Shown piece after piece: positions 1-7,864 of a stretch of DNA of 20,550 nucleotides. The DNA is from Lentihominibacter faecis (GTDB lineage: Bacteria; Bacillota; Clostridia; Peptostreptococcales; Anaerovoracaceae): positions 1-20,550 of the forward strand of contig NZ_JACRWC010000035.1 in NCBI RefSeq assembly GCF_014306095.1, written 5' to 3'. The notes under the pieces were generated by a model. The model ran no database searches. It was not told the DNA's origin and was given only the letters and a program-made list of their open reading frames with translations. The translations under genes were made by a program, and so were the position numbers. Within the stretch, counting starts at the first letter, position 1, and the number at the start of each line of letters is the position of its first letter.

Positions 1-144
1 ATCATCTCGCGCCAGATCAGGTTATTTTTCCCGAACCACCGAAACGCCCGCATCCAGAAAATCCCCGACGGGGACTTTGCAGAAGGAAACGGGGTATTCT
101 GTATTACAGAGACTCCCACCCAGAGTCTCTTCAAAATCCACTAA
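1..144 (+). CDS. Possible C-terminal end of an unknown gene (partial)
   Basis: Reading frame 1 is open from the window edge to a TAA at 142-144 and would encode the last 47 residues of a protein ending in SLFKIH. I do not recognise it. Both strands are open over much of this stretch, so the coding strand is not certain. An 8-bp stem (108-115 with 123-130, loop of 7) lies inside the frame. With no start, no family match and no neighbour, this is only a possible gene end. Confidence 0.22.
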   Translation: MISRQIRLFFPNHRNARIQKIPDGDFAEGNGVFCITETPTQSLFKIH

Positions 145-161
145 TTCCCTAATTCATTCTC

Positions 162-370
162 CTATCTCTCAAACCGCACGATATACGACCCCAGCACCTG
201 TCTGCACGGGATCTTTGCGACATTTTCCACGGTGAAATCCTCTCTTGGGTACTGGTGGGATGCTTCCTCCGGGATGGCCGGAAGCGTCTTGCCGATGCTG
301 ACGCCGTGAGCCCCGTCCTTTGCAGAATACCAGGAGAACTCGCAGTCGCAGAATTCCTTGGAAGCGGTGA
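162..370 (-). pseudogene. C-terminal remnant of an unknown minus-strand gene
   Basis: The minus strand is open from about 407 to a TAG at 162-164. From about 360 down to 162 the codons look like ordinary coding sequence, with many C or G third bases, and the encoded end reads SYIVRFER. I do not recognise the family. Above about 375 the same bases are the plus-strand flavin reductase fragment, so the upstream part of this frame is an antisense shadow and the real gene seems to have lost its 5' end. A complete small gene starting with the ATG at 405-407 is possible, but no good ribosome binding site is evident. Confidence 0.35.
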
Positions 371-567
371 TCACCTCAGGCTCCCGCAGCTGCGGCGTCA
401 TCGGCAAAGTCGTAAACGTGACAGCTGACGATAGCGTACTGGTAGACGGTCAGCTGGATATGTCCCTGGTCAAAGCCATCGCCTTCGATACTTACACTCA
501 CGGCTACTATAAAGTGACCGAACGCGTCGGTGAAGCCTTCCAGGAAGGTCTGAAATTAAAGAAATAA
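358..567 (+). pseudogene. Flavin reductase family protein, C-terminal fragment
   Basis: The encoded 69 residues match the end of the flavin reductase-like FMN-binding split-barrel family (DIM6/NTAB type). Visible landmarks are VIGKVVNVTADDSVL, then a DGQLDMSLVKAIAFD segment and a closing VGEAFQEGLKLKK. Family members are usually about 160-200 residues, so roughly two thirds is missing. No frame upstream restores the FMN-binding N-terminal half: frame 1 has stops at 142 and 307. The only start is a TTG at 358 without a clear ribosome binding site. A hairpin with a T-rich tail follows the stop. The piece is most likely a truncated remnant; a join made in assembly is the alternative. It is the only recognisable plus-strand gene sequence in the window. 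Confidence 0.6.
366..375. repeat. 10-bp perfect palindrome at gene-fragment junction
   Basis: GGTGATCACC reads the same on both strands and lies where the minus-strand remnant to the left meets the plus-strand flavin reductase remnant to the right. Its role, if any, is unknown. Confidence 0.4.
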
Positions 568-578
568 AACGAAGAGTC

Positions 579-613
579 CGGGGGCTCTACAGTGTATCCC
601 CCGTTCTATTTTT
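579..613. terminator. Terminator-like hairpin, possibly bidirectional
   Basis: CGGGGG (579-584) pairs with CCCCCG (598-603) over a 13-nt loop. On the plus strand a TTCTATTTTTT run follows, as expected for a Rho-independent terminator of the flavin reductase remnant. The minus-strand lipoprotein gene ends within the T run, so the same stem may also stop transcripts from the right, although its minus-strand tail is less T-rich. Confidence 0.6.
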
Positions 614-1142
614 TCACCTTGATCCCTTCCAGGATCGCCAGTACATCCGAATCTTCCAGGCTTATTTTCTCATCACCGTTTTCCAGTGTGACAGCCGCCT
701 GGATCTGCTCATCACCATCTTCTGTAAACAGCACTGCGATCGGATATCCTACGCTCGTTGCAGTGTATCCTCTCCAGGTATGATCGCTTGTCTTGATATC
801 CTCGATATCTTTTCCATCCTTGTACAGTTCCTTAGACGGCATACTTAGAGTTCTATCCTTTCCAGAATACGTAATATGCACCATCGGCTTGTTGAACAAA
901 TCAAGCTCGCTTTCCGCGCCTTTGCCGATACTTACCGTATTAGGATCATACCCTTCCTCATAATCACCGAAAACATCTGCACCGTGAAAGGCTTTCCAGC
1001 CCTCTGGAACGAAAACTTCTATGTTTCCACCGTCAAAAGTTTCTCCCTTGACAGATTTGGCAGAATTGCCGCATCCGGCAAACACAAATATCATTACAAT
1101 CGTCGTGACCATAATGGTCAACATCCTGAATTTACTTCTCAT
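606..1142 (-). CDS. Predicted lipoprotein, possibly PsbP/Mog1-like
   Basis: This 178-residue protein has a basic N-terminus, a hydrophobic stretch and a lipobox FAGC with the lipidated Cys at residue 24, so it should be exported and membrane-anchored. The mature part opens with a beta-rich segment containing VFVPEGW, a pattern common in small secreted alpha/beta folds of the PsbP/Mog1 type; that assignment is only a suggestion. An AGGAG ribosome binding site sits 6 bases before the ATG. A strong terminator stem lies directly upstream (1165-1208), between this gene and the lipoprotein gene 1218-1589, and no promoter is obvious in the gap. Expression may therefore depend on read-through or on a promoter I cannot see. 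Function unknown. Confidence 0.8.
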   Translation of the reverse strand: MRSKFRMLTIMVTTIVMIFVFAGCGNSAKSVKGETFDGGNIEVFVPEGWKAFHGADVFGDYEEGYDPNTVSIGKGAESELDLFNKPMVHITYSGKDRTLSMPSKELYKDGKDIEDIKTSDHTWRGYTATSVGYPIAVLFTEDGDEQIQAAVTLENGDEKISLEDSDVLAILEGIKVKK

Positions 1143-1159
1143 ATGTCTCTCCTTTTCCT

Positions 1160-1208
1160 TTTAAAAAAGCGAAAAAGCGGAGCCATATCATTTATACAGC
1201 TCCGCTTT
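1160..1208 (-). terminator. Rho-independent terminator of the nine-gene operon
   Basis: On the minus strand a 10-bp perfect stem (AAAGCGGAGC paired with GCTCCGCTTT; arms 1199-1208 and 1174-1183) with a 15-nt loop is followed by TTTTTCGCTTTTTT. It lies 10 bases after the stop of the lipoprotein gene ending at 1218 and fits the end of the operon that starts at about 10315. Confidence 0.88.
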
Positions 1209-1217
1209 CTATTCTCA

Positions 1218-1589
1218 TTAGTCGCCTATCAGCTGACCCGTCGGGCTCATGCTGGTCGCAGTCATGTTACCGTCTCCTTCTTTGTCTTTAAACAGCACAT
1301 GAACACGGGAATCATCATCCGGTCCCGGGAAGTCGACTACCAGGTATCCATCGCCCCAGTCCTTGGTGGATTCTTCATCTTCCACATATTTTACGCCCAG
1401 GAACTGTTCCATTTCTTCTGGGGACATCTCGTACCACTTGCTGTCACCCAGCTTATCATACTGCTCCTTGGTAACTGTTGCATTCGGATCGATGCCGTCG
1501 TCCTTTTCCTTGTCGCCGCCGCCTCCGCAGGCTGCCAGTGCGAAGCACAGAACCATTGCCATAACGATCATCAGTAATTTCTTTTTCAT
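1218..1589 (-). CDS. Small predicted lipoprotein
   Basis: This 123-residue protein has a lipoprotein signal (MKKKLLMIVMAM) and lipobox LAAC with Cys at residue 21, followed by a glycine-rich, acidic tether. The rest is short and acidic, with the segments YDKLGDSKWYEMSPEEMEQF and DGYLVVDFPGPDDDSRVHV. I recognise no family. The start is set by AGAGGTGA upstream of the ATG. It is the last gene of the long operon, 19 bases after the lipoprotein gene 1609-2217 and immediately before the terminator at 1160-1208. Its place at the end of an operon of zinc-ribbon, SPFH and TPM proteins suggests an envelope role (inference). Confidence 0.82.
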   Translation of the reverse strand: MKKKLLMIVMAMVLCFALAACGGGGDKEKDDGIDPNATVTKEQYDKLGDSKWYEMSPEEMEQFLGVKYVEDEESTKDWGDGYLVVDFPGPDDDSRVHVLFKDKEGDGNMTATSMSPTGQLIGD

Positions 1590-1608
1590 TTCATCACCTC
1601 TTGTTCTC

Positions 1609-2217
1609 TTATTTCTTTAACGATTGATATACATCCCAGTTGAAACCGATCTGGTCCAGCTGATATGTCACTAACTCTTCATCTCCCGGATAAAAATGAG
1701 ACTCGATCCAGACAATACATCCTTCCGAAGATTCTGCACCGTGTGGCTGTTTTGTCAGGACATCATTCCATGACCAGCTTCCCATATCATCATTGCCTAG
1801 CTGATATGAGATCCTGCAGCCTTCCGCACCGTATTTTTTAAGCGTTTCTTCGGTAAGCATCCTGGCTGGCTCATAAGATTTTGCCGCATTTTTCATCTGC
1901 TCTTCAGACACTGAAAGATCGGACTCCCACCTTACCGTAATGACGATCCGGATCTCCTGACCAGGCGTTGAACTATCGCCGCAGATCGCCAGACACGTTG
2001 TCCTGTCTTCCTGGTACTCCATTCCTTTGTAGAATGATTTATCTGCAAAATCTCCATGGATCATTCCCGTCTTATCCGTAAAATCCCACTGCTTCCTGGC
2101 GGTCACCTCAGTTTCCTTAGTGGATTTCTCCGCTTCATTCTTTTCACCGCTGCCGCATGCCACAAGTCCCAGGCACAAAATCAAAGCGGTCAGCAAAGCA
2201 AGAAATCTCTTATTCAT
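1609..2217 (-). CDS. Predicted lipoprotein of unknown function
   Basis: This 202-residue protein starts with a typical lipoprotein signal and lipobox LVAC (Cys at residue 21), then a Lys/Glu-rich linker to about residue 45. The mature domain contains two cysteines near residues 75-79 (TTCLAIC) and two more further on (EGCRISYQ and EGCIVWIES), so a disulfide is possible outside the membrane. It ends FNWDVYQSLKK. No family was recognised. The ATG is preceded by a GGTGAT element. It lies 42 bases after the large unknown gene 2260-3657 and 19 bases before the next lipoprotein gene, and appears to be the eighth gene of the operon. Confidence 0.82.
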   Translation of the reverse strand: MNKRFLALLTALILCLGLVACGSGEKNEAEKSTKETEVTARKQWDFTDKTGMIHGDFADKSFYKGMEYQEDRTTCLAICGDSSTPGQEIRIVITVRWESDLSVSEEQMKNAAKSYEPARMLTEETLKKYGAEGCRISYQLGNDDMGSWSWNDVLTKQPHGAESSEGCIVWIESHFYPGDEELVTYQLDQIGFNWDVYQSLKK

Positions 2218-2259
2218 ATGATCACCATCCCCTTCGCATCAGAACTATGATAAAGACTT

Positions 2260-3657
2260 TTATTTTCGGAAAAGCCCACGCAAAAGACCGCGCCCCACTT
2301 CTTTTGCAGCCGTAGCCGCTGCGCCTTTTGCAGCACTCTTTCCAAGTGTCTTTTTCATATCCGGACTCATATTTCTAAGACCACCCGTAAAACCTCCGGC
2401 CGCCCCTGCAGCCCCTGCAGCCGCTCCACCTGCTCCTTGAGAAAGCTTTTGATTCAGCTGCTTCATGTTCTGCAAAAGCTTTTCTGACGAAAAGCCATTC
2501 TTTGCAGCCTTTCGCTGCTCGCGAAGCTCGGCATCGGTCCTGTTTCTGCGAAAATATGGGATATCCTTGTTGAGCTCTGCAGCAATAGCCAGGTACTCAT
2601 CATCCAGCCCCGGATCATCGTGGATCGTATCGACCGGTTCGTAATACGGCTCCTTCTGCGGCGAGAGCAGGATATCCTCCAGGCTCCGGTCCGGCAGGAT
2701 CTCTTCAAATAAAACGTACCTGGACGCCTTGATATTATCCGGATGCATCACCTTTTTGATACGCCACAGTTCATCAAGCCCTTTCGGGTTCAAAAGCATG
2801 ATACGATAAAATGGCGTACTTTCCATTTTATCGAAGTCGATTCCCATATCACGGCTCATAAACCTGTAACAGGATCGTGTTTTCTCACGAGTCACTACCA
2901 TGGCCTGTGCATATTCCCCGATGCGGGGACCTCCTTCCCGGACCTTTCGCTTCGTATGCTCCCAGGCGTAGATCAGCGACATGAACTGCACCATCAGCTC
3001 TATTTTTACAAGATTCTGTACCGCCAGATCATCAGCTTTCCCTCGGGCGATCTCACCCATATAAGTGATCTCATCCAGACTGCTTGCTGAAGCATAAGTC
3101 CCTGCCGACAGCTTTACAACGGAAGATGTGATCTCGTAATTCGGATCGGCTGCCTTGAGAAAATCCTCAGCCAGTTCCTTGTAATCTGCGATCACCGTAT
3201 TCAGGATCAGTTTCTCCCGCTCTATGATCATCTGTGCTTCGATCAGATCATCCGTTCGCTTCTCCACTTCAAACAGTTTTTCATAAGCTCTGCTTGTCGC
3301 TTCTCTGGCATTAGGTCTTATTTCCTCATACACCAGCCTGTAGCTGTTTAAAAACTCATGAACGGTAGGCAGTCGCTGTTCTTTCTGATAATCGAATACC
3401 TGCGGCTGATCCTCCGCTGAAACGGCACTGTAGTCATTGTTTCTGTTGATCGACGCCATGTACAGCCGGTTATATTCATCCTGAAGCCCTGCACGGCTCA
3501 GCACCCCTGCCACATCCGGATTGCCGCGGTTTTCCTCTGCAACCTGACAGAATCGTTTTTCGAAATCACGGATGCTTTCCAGCAAAGGTCCCTGGGGATC
3601 ATTGTCATAGAGCAGTTTCACATACCCATCCAGAGTAGCCTGCCAAATCATATCCAT
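2260..3657 (-). CDS. Unrecognised helical protein with Gly/Ala and basic tail
   Basis: This 465-residue protein has no signal peptide and no clear membrane span in its main part. Residues 1 to about 400 look mainly helical and charged. A Gly/Ala stretch follows at about 406-426 and then a basic amphipathic tail (427-465) ending GRGLLRGLFRK, which could lie on a membrane or bind a partner. I do not recognise the family. The start codon overlaps the stop of the gene 3657-4466 in a TGATG arrangement, so the two are translationally coupled and probably act together. The neighbours are YdjH-like and YdjG-like genes upstream and lipoprotein genes downstream. Together with its partner this is the least explained part of the operon. 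Confidence 0.8.
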   Translation of the reverse strand: MDMIWQATLDGYVKLLYDNDPQGPLLESIRDFEKRFCQVAEENRGNPDVAGVLSRAGLQDEYNRLYMASINRNNDYSAVSAEDQPQVFDYQKEQRLPTVHEFLNSYRLVYEEIRPNAREATSRAYEKLFEVEKRTDDLIEAQMIIEREKLILNTVIADYKELAEDFLKAADPNYEITSSVVKLSAGTYASASSLDEITYMGEIARGKADDLAVQNLVKIELMVQFMSLIYAWEHTKRKVREGGPRIGEYAQAMVVTREKTRSCYRFMSRDMGIDFDKMESTPFYRIMLLNPKGLDELWRIKKVMHPDNIKASRYVLFEEILPDRSLEDILLSPQKEPYYEPVDTIHDDPGLDDEYLAIAAELNKDIPYFRRNRTDAELREQRKAAKNGFSSEKLLQNMKQLNQKLSQGAGGAAAGAAGAAGGFTGGLRNMSPDMKKTLGKSAAKGAAATAAKEVGRGLLRGLFRK

Positions 3658-4466
3658 CAGACCTTCACCTCCTTCATGGCGATAAAATCATATCCCATGG
3701 GATCATCAGACGGCACAGCGATACAGCTGGCTCGGTTCCACTGTTCCTGTGCTCCTGCAGCGATCAGCTGTGCAGCATGCTCCTTGGCCCAGCGCCCGAT
3801 CCTCTCCTGCTCTTTCTTTAAATGGTTCAGATCCACCGCGCCTGCGGCCGTTCCCGTTTTCTTGAATTCTTCGACAAAAGCGATAAAACGTGCCATTCCT
3901 TCTTCGGTGGTCATAGTCAGCTGTCTGTATGCTTTCTGCTGTGCCAGCTCTTCAAACGAGACGCCCATCTGTTCCAGTTCAGAAAGTGCTGCCTTCATAT
4001 CCTTGACTGCTTCCAGACGATGTTCCCGCTGCGGGCTTCCACAGATGCGGATGTAAGCCCGGAAGATACGTCCGAAGACTTCCTTTCGCTCCATATACCG
4101 GACCGATGCCTCCTGCGCCCTGTTATAATCATCGATCCATTCCTGTGAAAAAGCATATGCCTGCAGCCCCTTTGAAAGAAGCTTTTCACGTCGCTGCAAA
4201 TGGATCTTCTCCACGTCTTCGTACCCCAGTTCGCGTGCCGCACGTATCCTGAGGTGGATCCCATCCAGCTCCTTTGCCAGAGCCGCCCCGTCGTAATAGG
4301 GTGTGTTTTTAATGGATTCCGTTGCCTCCTCTGCAGTCTGTATATTCTGATTTTCAAGCCACTGCGCCAGTTCCAGATAGTATTGTTTCTGTGCCGGAGA
4401 AACCTCTTCATCCAGCATCTGTGCACGAAGACGGTTCAAAGCGATCACTTTTTTAACATCTGTCAT
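3657..4466 (-). CDS. Unrecognised helical cytoplasmic protein
   Basis: This 269-residue protein is rich in Glu, Lys, Arg, Ala and Gln and looks almost wholly helical, with likely coiled segments around residues 60-130 and 150-235. There is no signal peptide or membrane span. The closing segment (VPSDDPMGYDFIAMKEVKV) is less charged. It does not have the look of PspA, the usual helical partner of the neighbouring families, and is too dissimilar for me to call a homologue. An AGAGGT site precedes the ATG. It begins 11 bases after the TPM gene, and its stop overlaps the start of the 465-residue protein by one base. It is likely a partner of that protein (inference from coupling). Confidence 0.78.
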   Translation of the reverse strand: MTDVKKVIALNRLRAQMLDEEVSPAQKQYYLELAQWLENQNIQTAEEATESIKNTPYYDGAALAKELDGIHLRIRAARELGYEDVEKIHLQRREKLLSKGLQAYAFSQEWIDDYNRAQEASVRYMERKEVFGRIFRAYIRICGSPQREHRLEAVKDMKAALSELEQMGVSFEELAQQKAYRQLTMTTEEGMARFIAFVEEFKKTGTAAGAVDLNHLKKEQERIGRWAKEHAAQLIAAGAQEQWNRASCIAVPSDDPMGYDFIAMKEVKV

Positions 4467-4477
4467 ATGCGGTACCT

Positions 4478-5287
4478 CTAAAACTTTCCGGAAGAGCCGC
4501 CATGGGTCGTTCCTGACGAACTTGTGTGTGTCGTACTGCCGCCGCTGCTGCTGCCGCCGCCGGACGAAGTTTCTTTTTCAATACGATCTACTGTATTGTA
4601 CAGATACTGCTCATTTTGAGCTGTCAGCTTAAGGCTTCCCGGTCTCATGTATTCCTTGGCCGCTACCCTGCGACGCACACTTCTTAAAGCATCTTTCTGT
4701 CTTTTTACTATGGCATACGCGATCAGAAGCCCGATTACGATACCGATAGCGATATCGATCAACAGATTAAAGTCTTTTGGCATGTTGCCAACATCGTACG
4801 GCTTTCCCTTTGCCGCCTGTATCAGGAAATCTTCACACAGGTCTGCATAGACTGAAAACGCTGCAGGAGGATCTTCTCGGAGATCTTTTGTGACATTTTC
4901 CATAAGATATTCCTGTCCTGCGTCCGTATAGGTAGAGATCCCGCTTCCCGTCGTGCTGATAGCCCAGTCGCCTGAATCGTAATTCAAGACCAGAATAATA
5001 CCGTCGTGAGAAGATCCATATCCCATGCCGTTTTCTTCATATACGAAATCTGCGAATTCCTGCGGCGTCATTCCCTGAAAATCATCGGTAGTCATAAGAT
5101 ATACGCCGGACTTCTGTGCCTTTGAGATGTCGGCAAGACGCGAATCGATCTCCTTTTGGGTTTCCGAAGAGACGATAGATGCATCGTCTATAAAATATGA
5201 CGTTTTCTCTGCCGCAAAACTTGAACCCGCAGCTAATCCCAGTGTCAGCAGCAGAGCCATTATGATCGTGATTGCTTTATTTCTCAT
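4478..5287 (-). CDS. TPM-domain membrane protein (YdjH-like)
   Basis: The 269-residue protein has a signal peptide (about 1-26, ending SSFAAE), a TPM domain at about 30-160 with YFIDDASIVS, then GMGYGSSHDGIILVLNYDSG, and one membrane span at about 173-193 followed by a basic cytoplasmic segment. The tail from about 240 is Gly/Ser/Thr/His-rich. The TPM domain would face outside the cytoplasm. In Bacillus a TPM protein of this type (YdjH) works with YdjG and YdjI in a membrane complex connected to PspA. The ATG at 5287 is chosen over a GTG three codons upstream because that GTG is inside the AGGAGGTGG ribosome binding site. It lies close behind the zinc-ribbon gene, which also fits a YdjG-YdjH pair. 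Confidence 0.88.
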   Translation of the reverse strand: MRNKAITIIMALLLTLGLAAGSSFAAEKTSYFIDDASIVSSETQKEIDSRLADISKAQKSGVYLMTTDDFQGMTPQEFADFVYEENGMGYGSSHDGIILVLNYDSGDWAISTTGSGISTYTDAGQEYLMENVTKDLREDPPAAFSVYADLCEDFLIQAAKGKPYDVGNMPKDFNLLIDIAIGIVIGLLIAYAIVKRQKDALRSVRRRVAAKEYMRPGSLKLTAQNEQYLYNTVDRIEKETSSGGGSSSGGSTTHTSSSGTTHGGSSGKF

Positions 5288-5299
5288 CTCTGCCACCTC

Positions 5300-6418
5300 C
5301 TAGAAAAATATGTAGTCTGCCAAAAATGCCAGAACACTTGCAACTATACTGAATATACCTCCCAGGATAGCGAAATTCCTCTGGTAAGCTTTTTTATCCA
5401 GCGGAAGATCGCCAACAAACTTACCGGTTTGCCCGTTCATGGCGAAGACGTAGTCCTTCCCGTTCCATCTTGTGTTGAGCAGCCATACCGGATAAAGAGC
5501 ATATCTGGCAACACCATTTTGCAGATTTATGTAGGATTCTTCCGCAGTCACGCCTGTAAAACCCTGCACCGTGCTCTGAAAAGCATCCTCCGTACTCCAT
5601 CGGATCCTCGCATTAGCAGTCTTGATGCTTGTTTCCGCATCCACATCGTACTTATCTGCCATGTATCCGGCCAGATAAGCCGTTTTGAAATCCACCGCCT
5701 GGGAGAAATCAAACGGTTCGATAGATTCCATCAGATCATCTGCCATCTTTTTAGAGCCATCCACCGGGACCTGATCGAATGCCACATATCCCGCTCGATA
5801 GATCCTGTAATAATTGTGTTCGATATACTTGTACTTCGCATCGCTCCATGTACGGGTCCGCTCTCCCTTGTAGCTGATGTTTGCTGCTACCTGTGCATCA
5901 AACAGCCAGAAAGGAACGTACACACCCTTGATCTCTTCGATATGATTTTTATCTTTGAAAAGAGCAGGCACAAGCTTTTTACGGGCAACATGACGCTTCA
6001 ACGCTTCCTTTGCCTGGTTTTTATCAAGCTTGAACGGTATGATGCAGTCCGGCTTTAACATACCGGAAAGCTTTCCTTTGAGCACTACTGGATTGCCGCA
6101 GTAAGGACAGGTTGCTGAAGCGGTCGTATCTTCGCATACGATCTCTCCACCACACGAGTTGCAGGAGAGAACACTTATATCATCTGTTTCTCCTGCAGCC
6201 CATTCACTGCCCGGTTCCACATTCCAGTTCATGCCTCCAGTTGCAGGCTGTTCTCCCTGCTGAGCCTGCGCCTGCTGTGCAGGATCAGGCTGCTGCTGCT
6301 CAAACTGGTCCAGATTGTAAACACTGTCGCAGAACGGACATTTCAGCTTCTGGCTCGCTGAATCAAAAGCGAGCGCTCCACTGCATGCCGGACATTTATA
6401 CTCCATTTGATTTGACAT
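5300..6418 (-). CDS. Double zinc-ribbon membrane protein (YdjG-like)
   Basis: This 372-residue protein has two four-cysteine zinc ribbons: CPAC at 9-12 with CPFC at 27-30, and CNSC at 86-89 with CPYC at 104-107. They are separated by a Gln/Pro/Ala-rich linker at about 40-60. A conserved-looking body of about 110-335 follows, with IIPFKLDKNQAKEALKRHV and VYVPFWLFDA, patterns seen in TFIIB-type zinc-ribbon proteins of the YdjG group. A hydrophobic C-terminal segment at about 345-370 anchors it, with the ribbons probably in the cytoplasm. AGGAGG stands before the ATG. It is next to the TPM gene and in the same operon as the SPFH gene, giving three of the YdjGHI partners. Confidence 0.86.
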   Translation of the reverse strand: MSNQMEYKCPACSGALAFDSASQKLKCPFCDSVYNLDQFEQQQPDPAQQAQAQQGEQPATGGMNWNVEPGSEWAAGETDDISVLSCNSCGGEIVCEDTTASATCPYCGNPVVLKGKLSGMLKPDCIIPFKLDKNQAKEALKRHVARKKLVPALFKDKNHIEEIKGVYVPFWLFDAQVAANISYKGERTRTWSDAKYKYIEHNYYRIYRAGYVAFDQVPVDGSKKMADDLMESIEPFDFSQAVDFKTAYLAGYMADKYDVDAETSIKTANARIRWSTEDAFQSTVQGFTGVTAEESYINLQNGVARYALYPVWLLNTRWNGKDYVFAMNGQTGKFVGDLPLDKKAYQRNFAILGGIFSIVASVLAFLADYIFF

Positions 6419-6427
6419 AAAAGCCTC

Positions 6428-7828
6428 CTATTCCTCCTTCACGTACGTGAATCCTATGCTCTTCCCTTCCTCTGTGCTAAATATTTTCGTATCCATATAC
6501 GTTTCACCGTAGGCTTTTGCGATCCAGGTCTTTCCATTACTGTAGACCGGATAGGCTTTGGTTCCTGCACTGCTTGTATTGGAAAAAGTATCCCATTCGC
6601 TGAATTTGATTTTGACGAATCCACCCTTTGCGGCCGCGATATATTTCGGCGTCACATAATAGTCATACACGATAGCTGCTCCCTCGGCTTTATCCACTTT
6701 GCCTGAATACATGTCTACGCGGCACATGAACTGCATATTTTCTCCGTTTCCAGGTGTATAGAAGTAGAGGTAGTCCCCACGAAGCATCGGTTCATAGGAA
6801 ACGAAATTCGAGATCTTCGTGTCGCTGCCGTCTTCCATGTTGTACACATGAAGCGTTTCCCCGTCGGCATCATCCTGATAGATCAGGAATTTTGAGCTGA
6901 CCTGATATGGATAAAAGACTCCCTTATCCAGCACGGTTTCCTTGTTTTTTCCATCAAAGCCCATTTTGCGGTATTTATCGTTTTCATCGGTAAAATAAAT
7001 GCCGTTTTTCGTCACCTGCATATAGTCACAGGCTCCCGTATAAAGAGTTTCAGCCTTGGTTTTCCCGGCTTTTACTTTTACGATCTTCTCCTTGTCGAGA
7101 ATGCCGTAAACATCTCCGTCATATACGGACAAACAACTGGCTTTCGTATCCTTGGCGATGACGGTCTTATCTTTCAGCTTGCCGTCCTTGATCTTGGCCG
7201 CTGTAAAGGCTCCTTTGCCCCATTCCTTGCCGCCGTAATCTCCGTACAGCATTCCGTCCGCTTCAACACATGCACCTCCTACCATGGCATTGCTCATGGC
7301 GTAGATTTCATCATCATCAAGCGTTACGTCCCATCCTTCGATAAGCTTGGATTTCTTCCCGAGATATTTCATCGTGAATTTCATCTCCATGCCCTGTTCC
7401 TTGCCGTCCGACAGATACGTTTCCTTCACGGTTACGATCAGTTTATCGCCGTCCAGCTTCGCATTCATCTCCCCAGCACTTTCCGCCTCAGGACCCGTAT
7501 AAGAAAGTTTGTATCCATTGTCTTCCGTTTCGCTCCAGGAAATGACTCCCTCATCGCCCATCATATTGATATCCGCTGAGCCGTCACCATAGGCAGTGAG
7601 CTTAAGAACACTGGAAAAATCCTTGCCGAACATAGTTTTGATCGTATCTTTACTGACCTTCTTGCCATTATCAGTAACTTCGATGTCCTCACACTCCCAG
7701 CTGCCTGTAATGGATGTCACTTTTGGCTTTTCTTTGGCATTGTCTTTATCGCCGCTATCTCCACCGCATCCTGCAAATGCGAAACACATTGCAAGCACGA
7801 GAACGGCTGCCAGTATCTTTCTTTTCAT
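6428..7828 (-). CDS. Two-domain lipoprotein, DUF5050/propeller-like
   Basis: The 466-residue protein has lipobox FAGC with Cys at 21. Residues about 40-150 form a small beta domain (TGSWECEDIE near its start, SWSETEDNGYKLSY later) that resembles the whole of the small lipoprotein 10446-10793. From about 175 on there are repeated short strands with motifs such as DGDVYGILDKEKIV, NGIYFTDENDKYRKMGFDG and RGDYLYFYTPGNGENM, a pattern typical of DUF5050-type beta-propeller regions. It should sit on the outer face of the membrane. The ATG at 7828 is preceded by AAGGAGGT at good spacing; a GTG 18 bases upstream lies ahead of that site and is rejected. It stands between the DUF4428 gene and the zinc-ribbon gene in the operon. 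Confidence 0.82.
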   Translation of the reverse strand: MKRKILAAVLVLAMCFAFAGCGGDSGDKDNAKEKPKVTSITGSWECEDIEVTDNGKKVSKDTIKTMFGKDFSSVLKLTAYGDGSADINMMGDEGVISWSETEDNGYKLSYTGPEAESAGEMNAKLDGDKLIVTVKETYLSDGKEQGMEMKFTMKYLGKKSKLIEGWDVTLDDDEIYAMSNAMVGGACVEADGMLYGDYGGKEWGKGAFTAAKIKDGKLKDKTVIAKDTKASCLSVYDGDVYGILDKEKIVKVKAGKTKAETLYTGACDYMQVTKNGIYFTDENDKYRKMGFDGKNKETVLDKGVFYPYQVSSKFLIYQDDADGETLHVYNMEDGSDTKISNFVSYEPMLRGDYLYFYTPGNGENMQFMCRVDMYSGKVDKAEGAAIVYDYYVTPKYIAAAKGGFVKIKFSEWDTFSNTSSAGTKAYPVYSNGKTWIAKAYGETYMDTKIFSTEEGKSIGFTYVKEE

Positions 7829-7864
7829 AAGAACCTCCTTTTTCACTTTCGTCAGTTCTCGCTT

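Noticed and set aside
108..130. 8-bp inverted repeat as a terminator
   Set aside because: There is no T run on either side; it lies within an open frame.
3657..4466. Considered as a PspA homologue because it is helical and next to YdjGH-like genes
   Set aside because: It lacks a recognisable PspA N-terminal amphipathic helix and the familiar PspA sequence pattern; remote homology is left open.
5429..6058. Plus-strand open frame of 209 codons
   Set aside because: Antisense to the double zinc-ribbon membrane protein gene; no start signal or family pattern.
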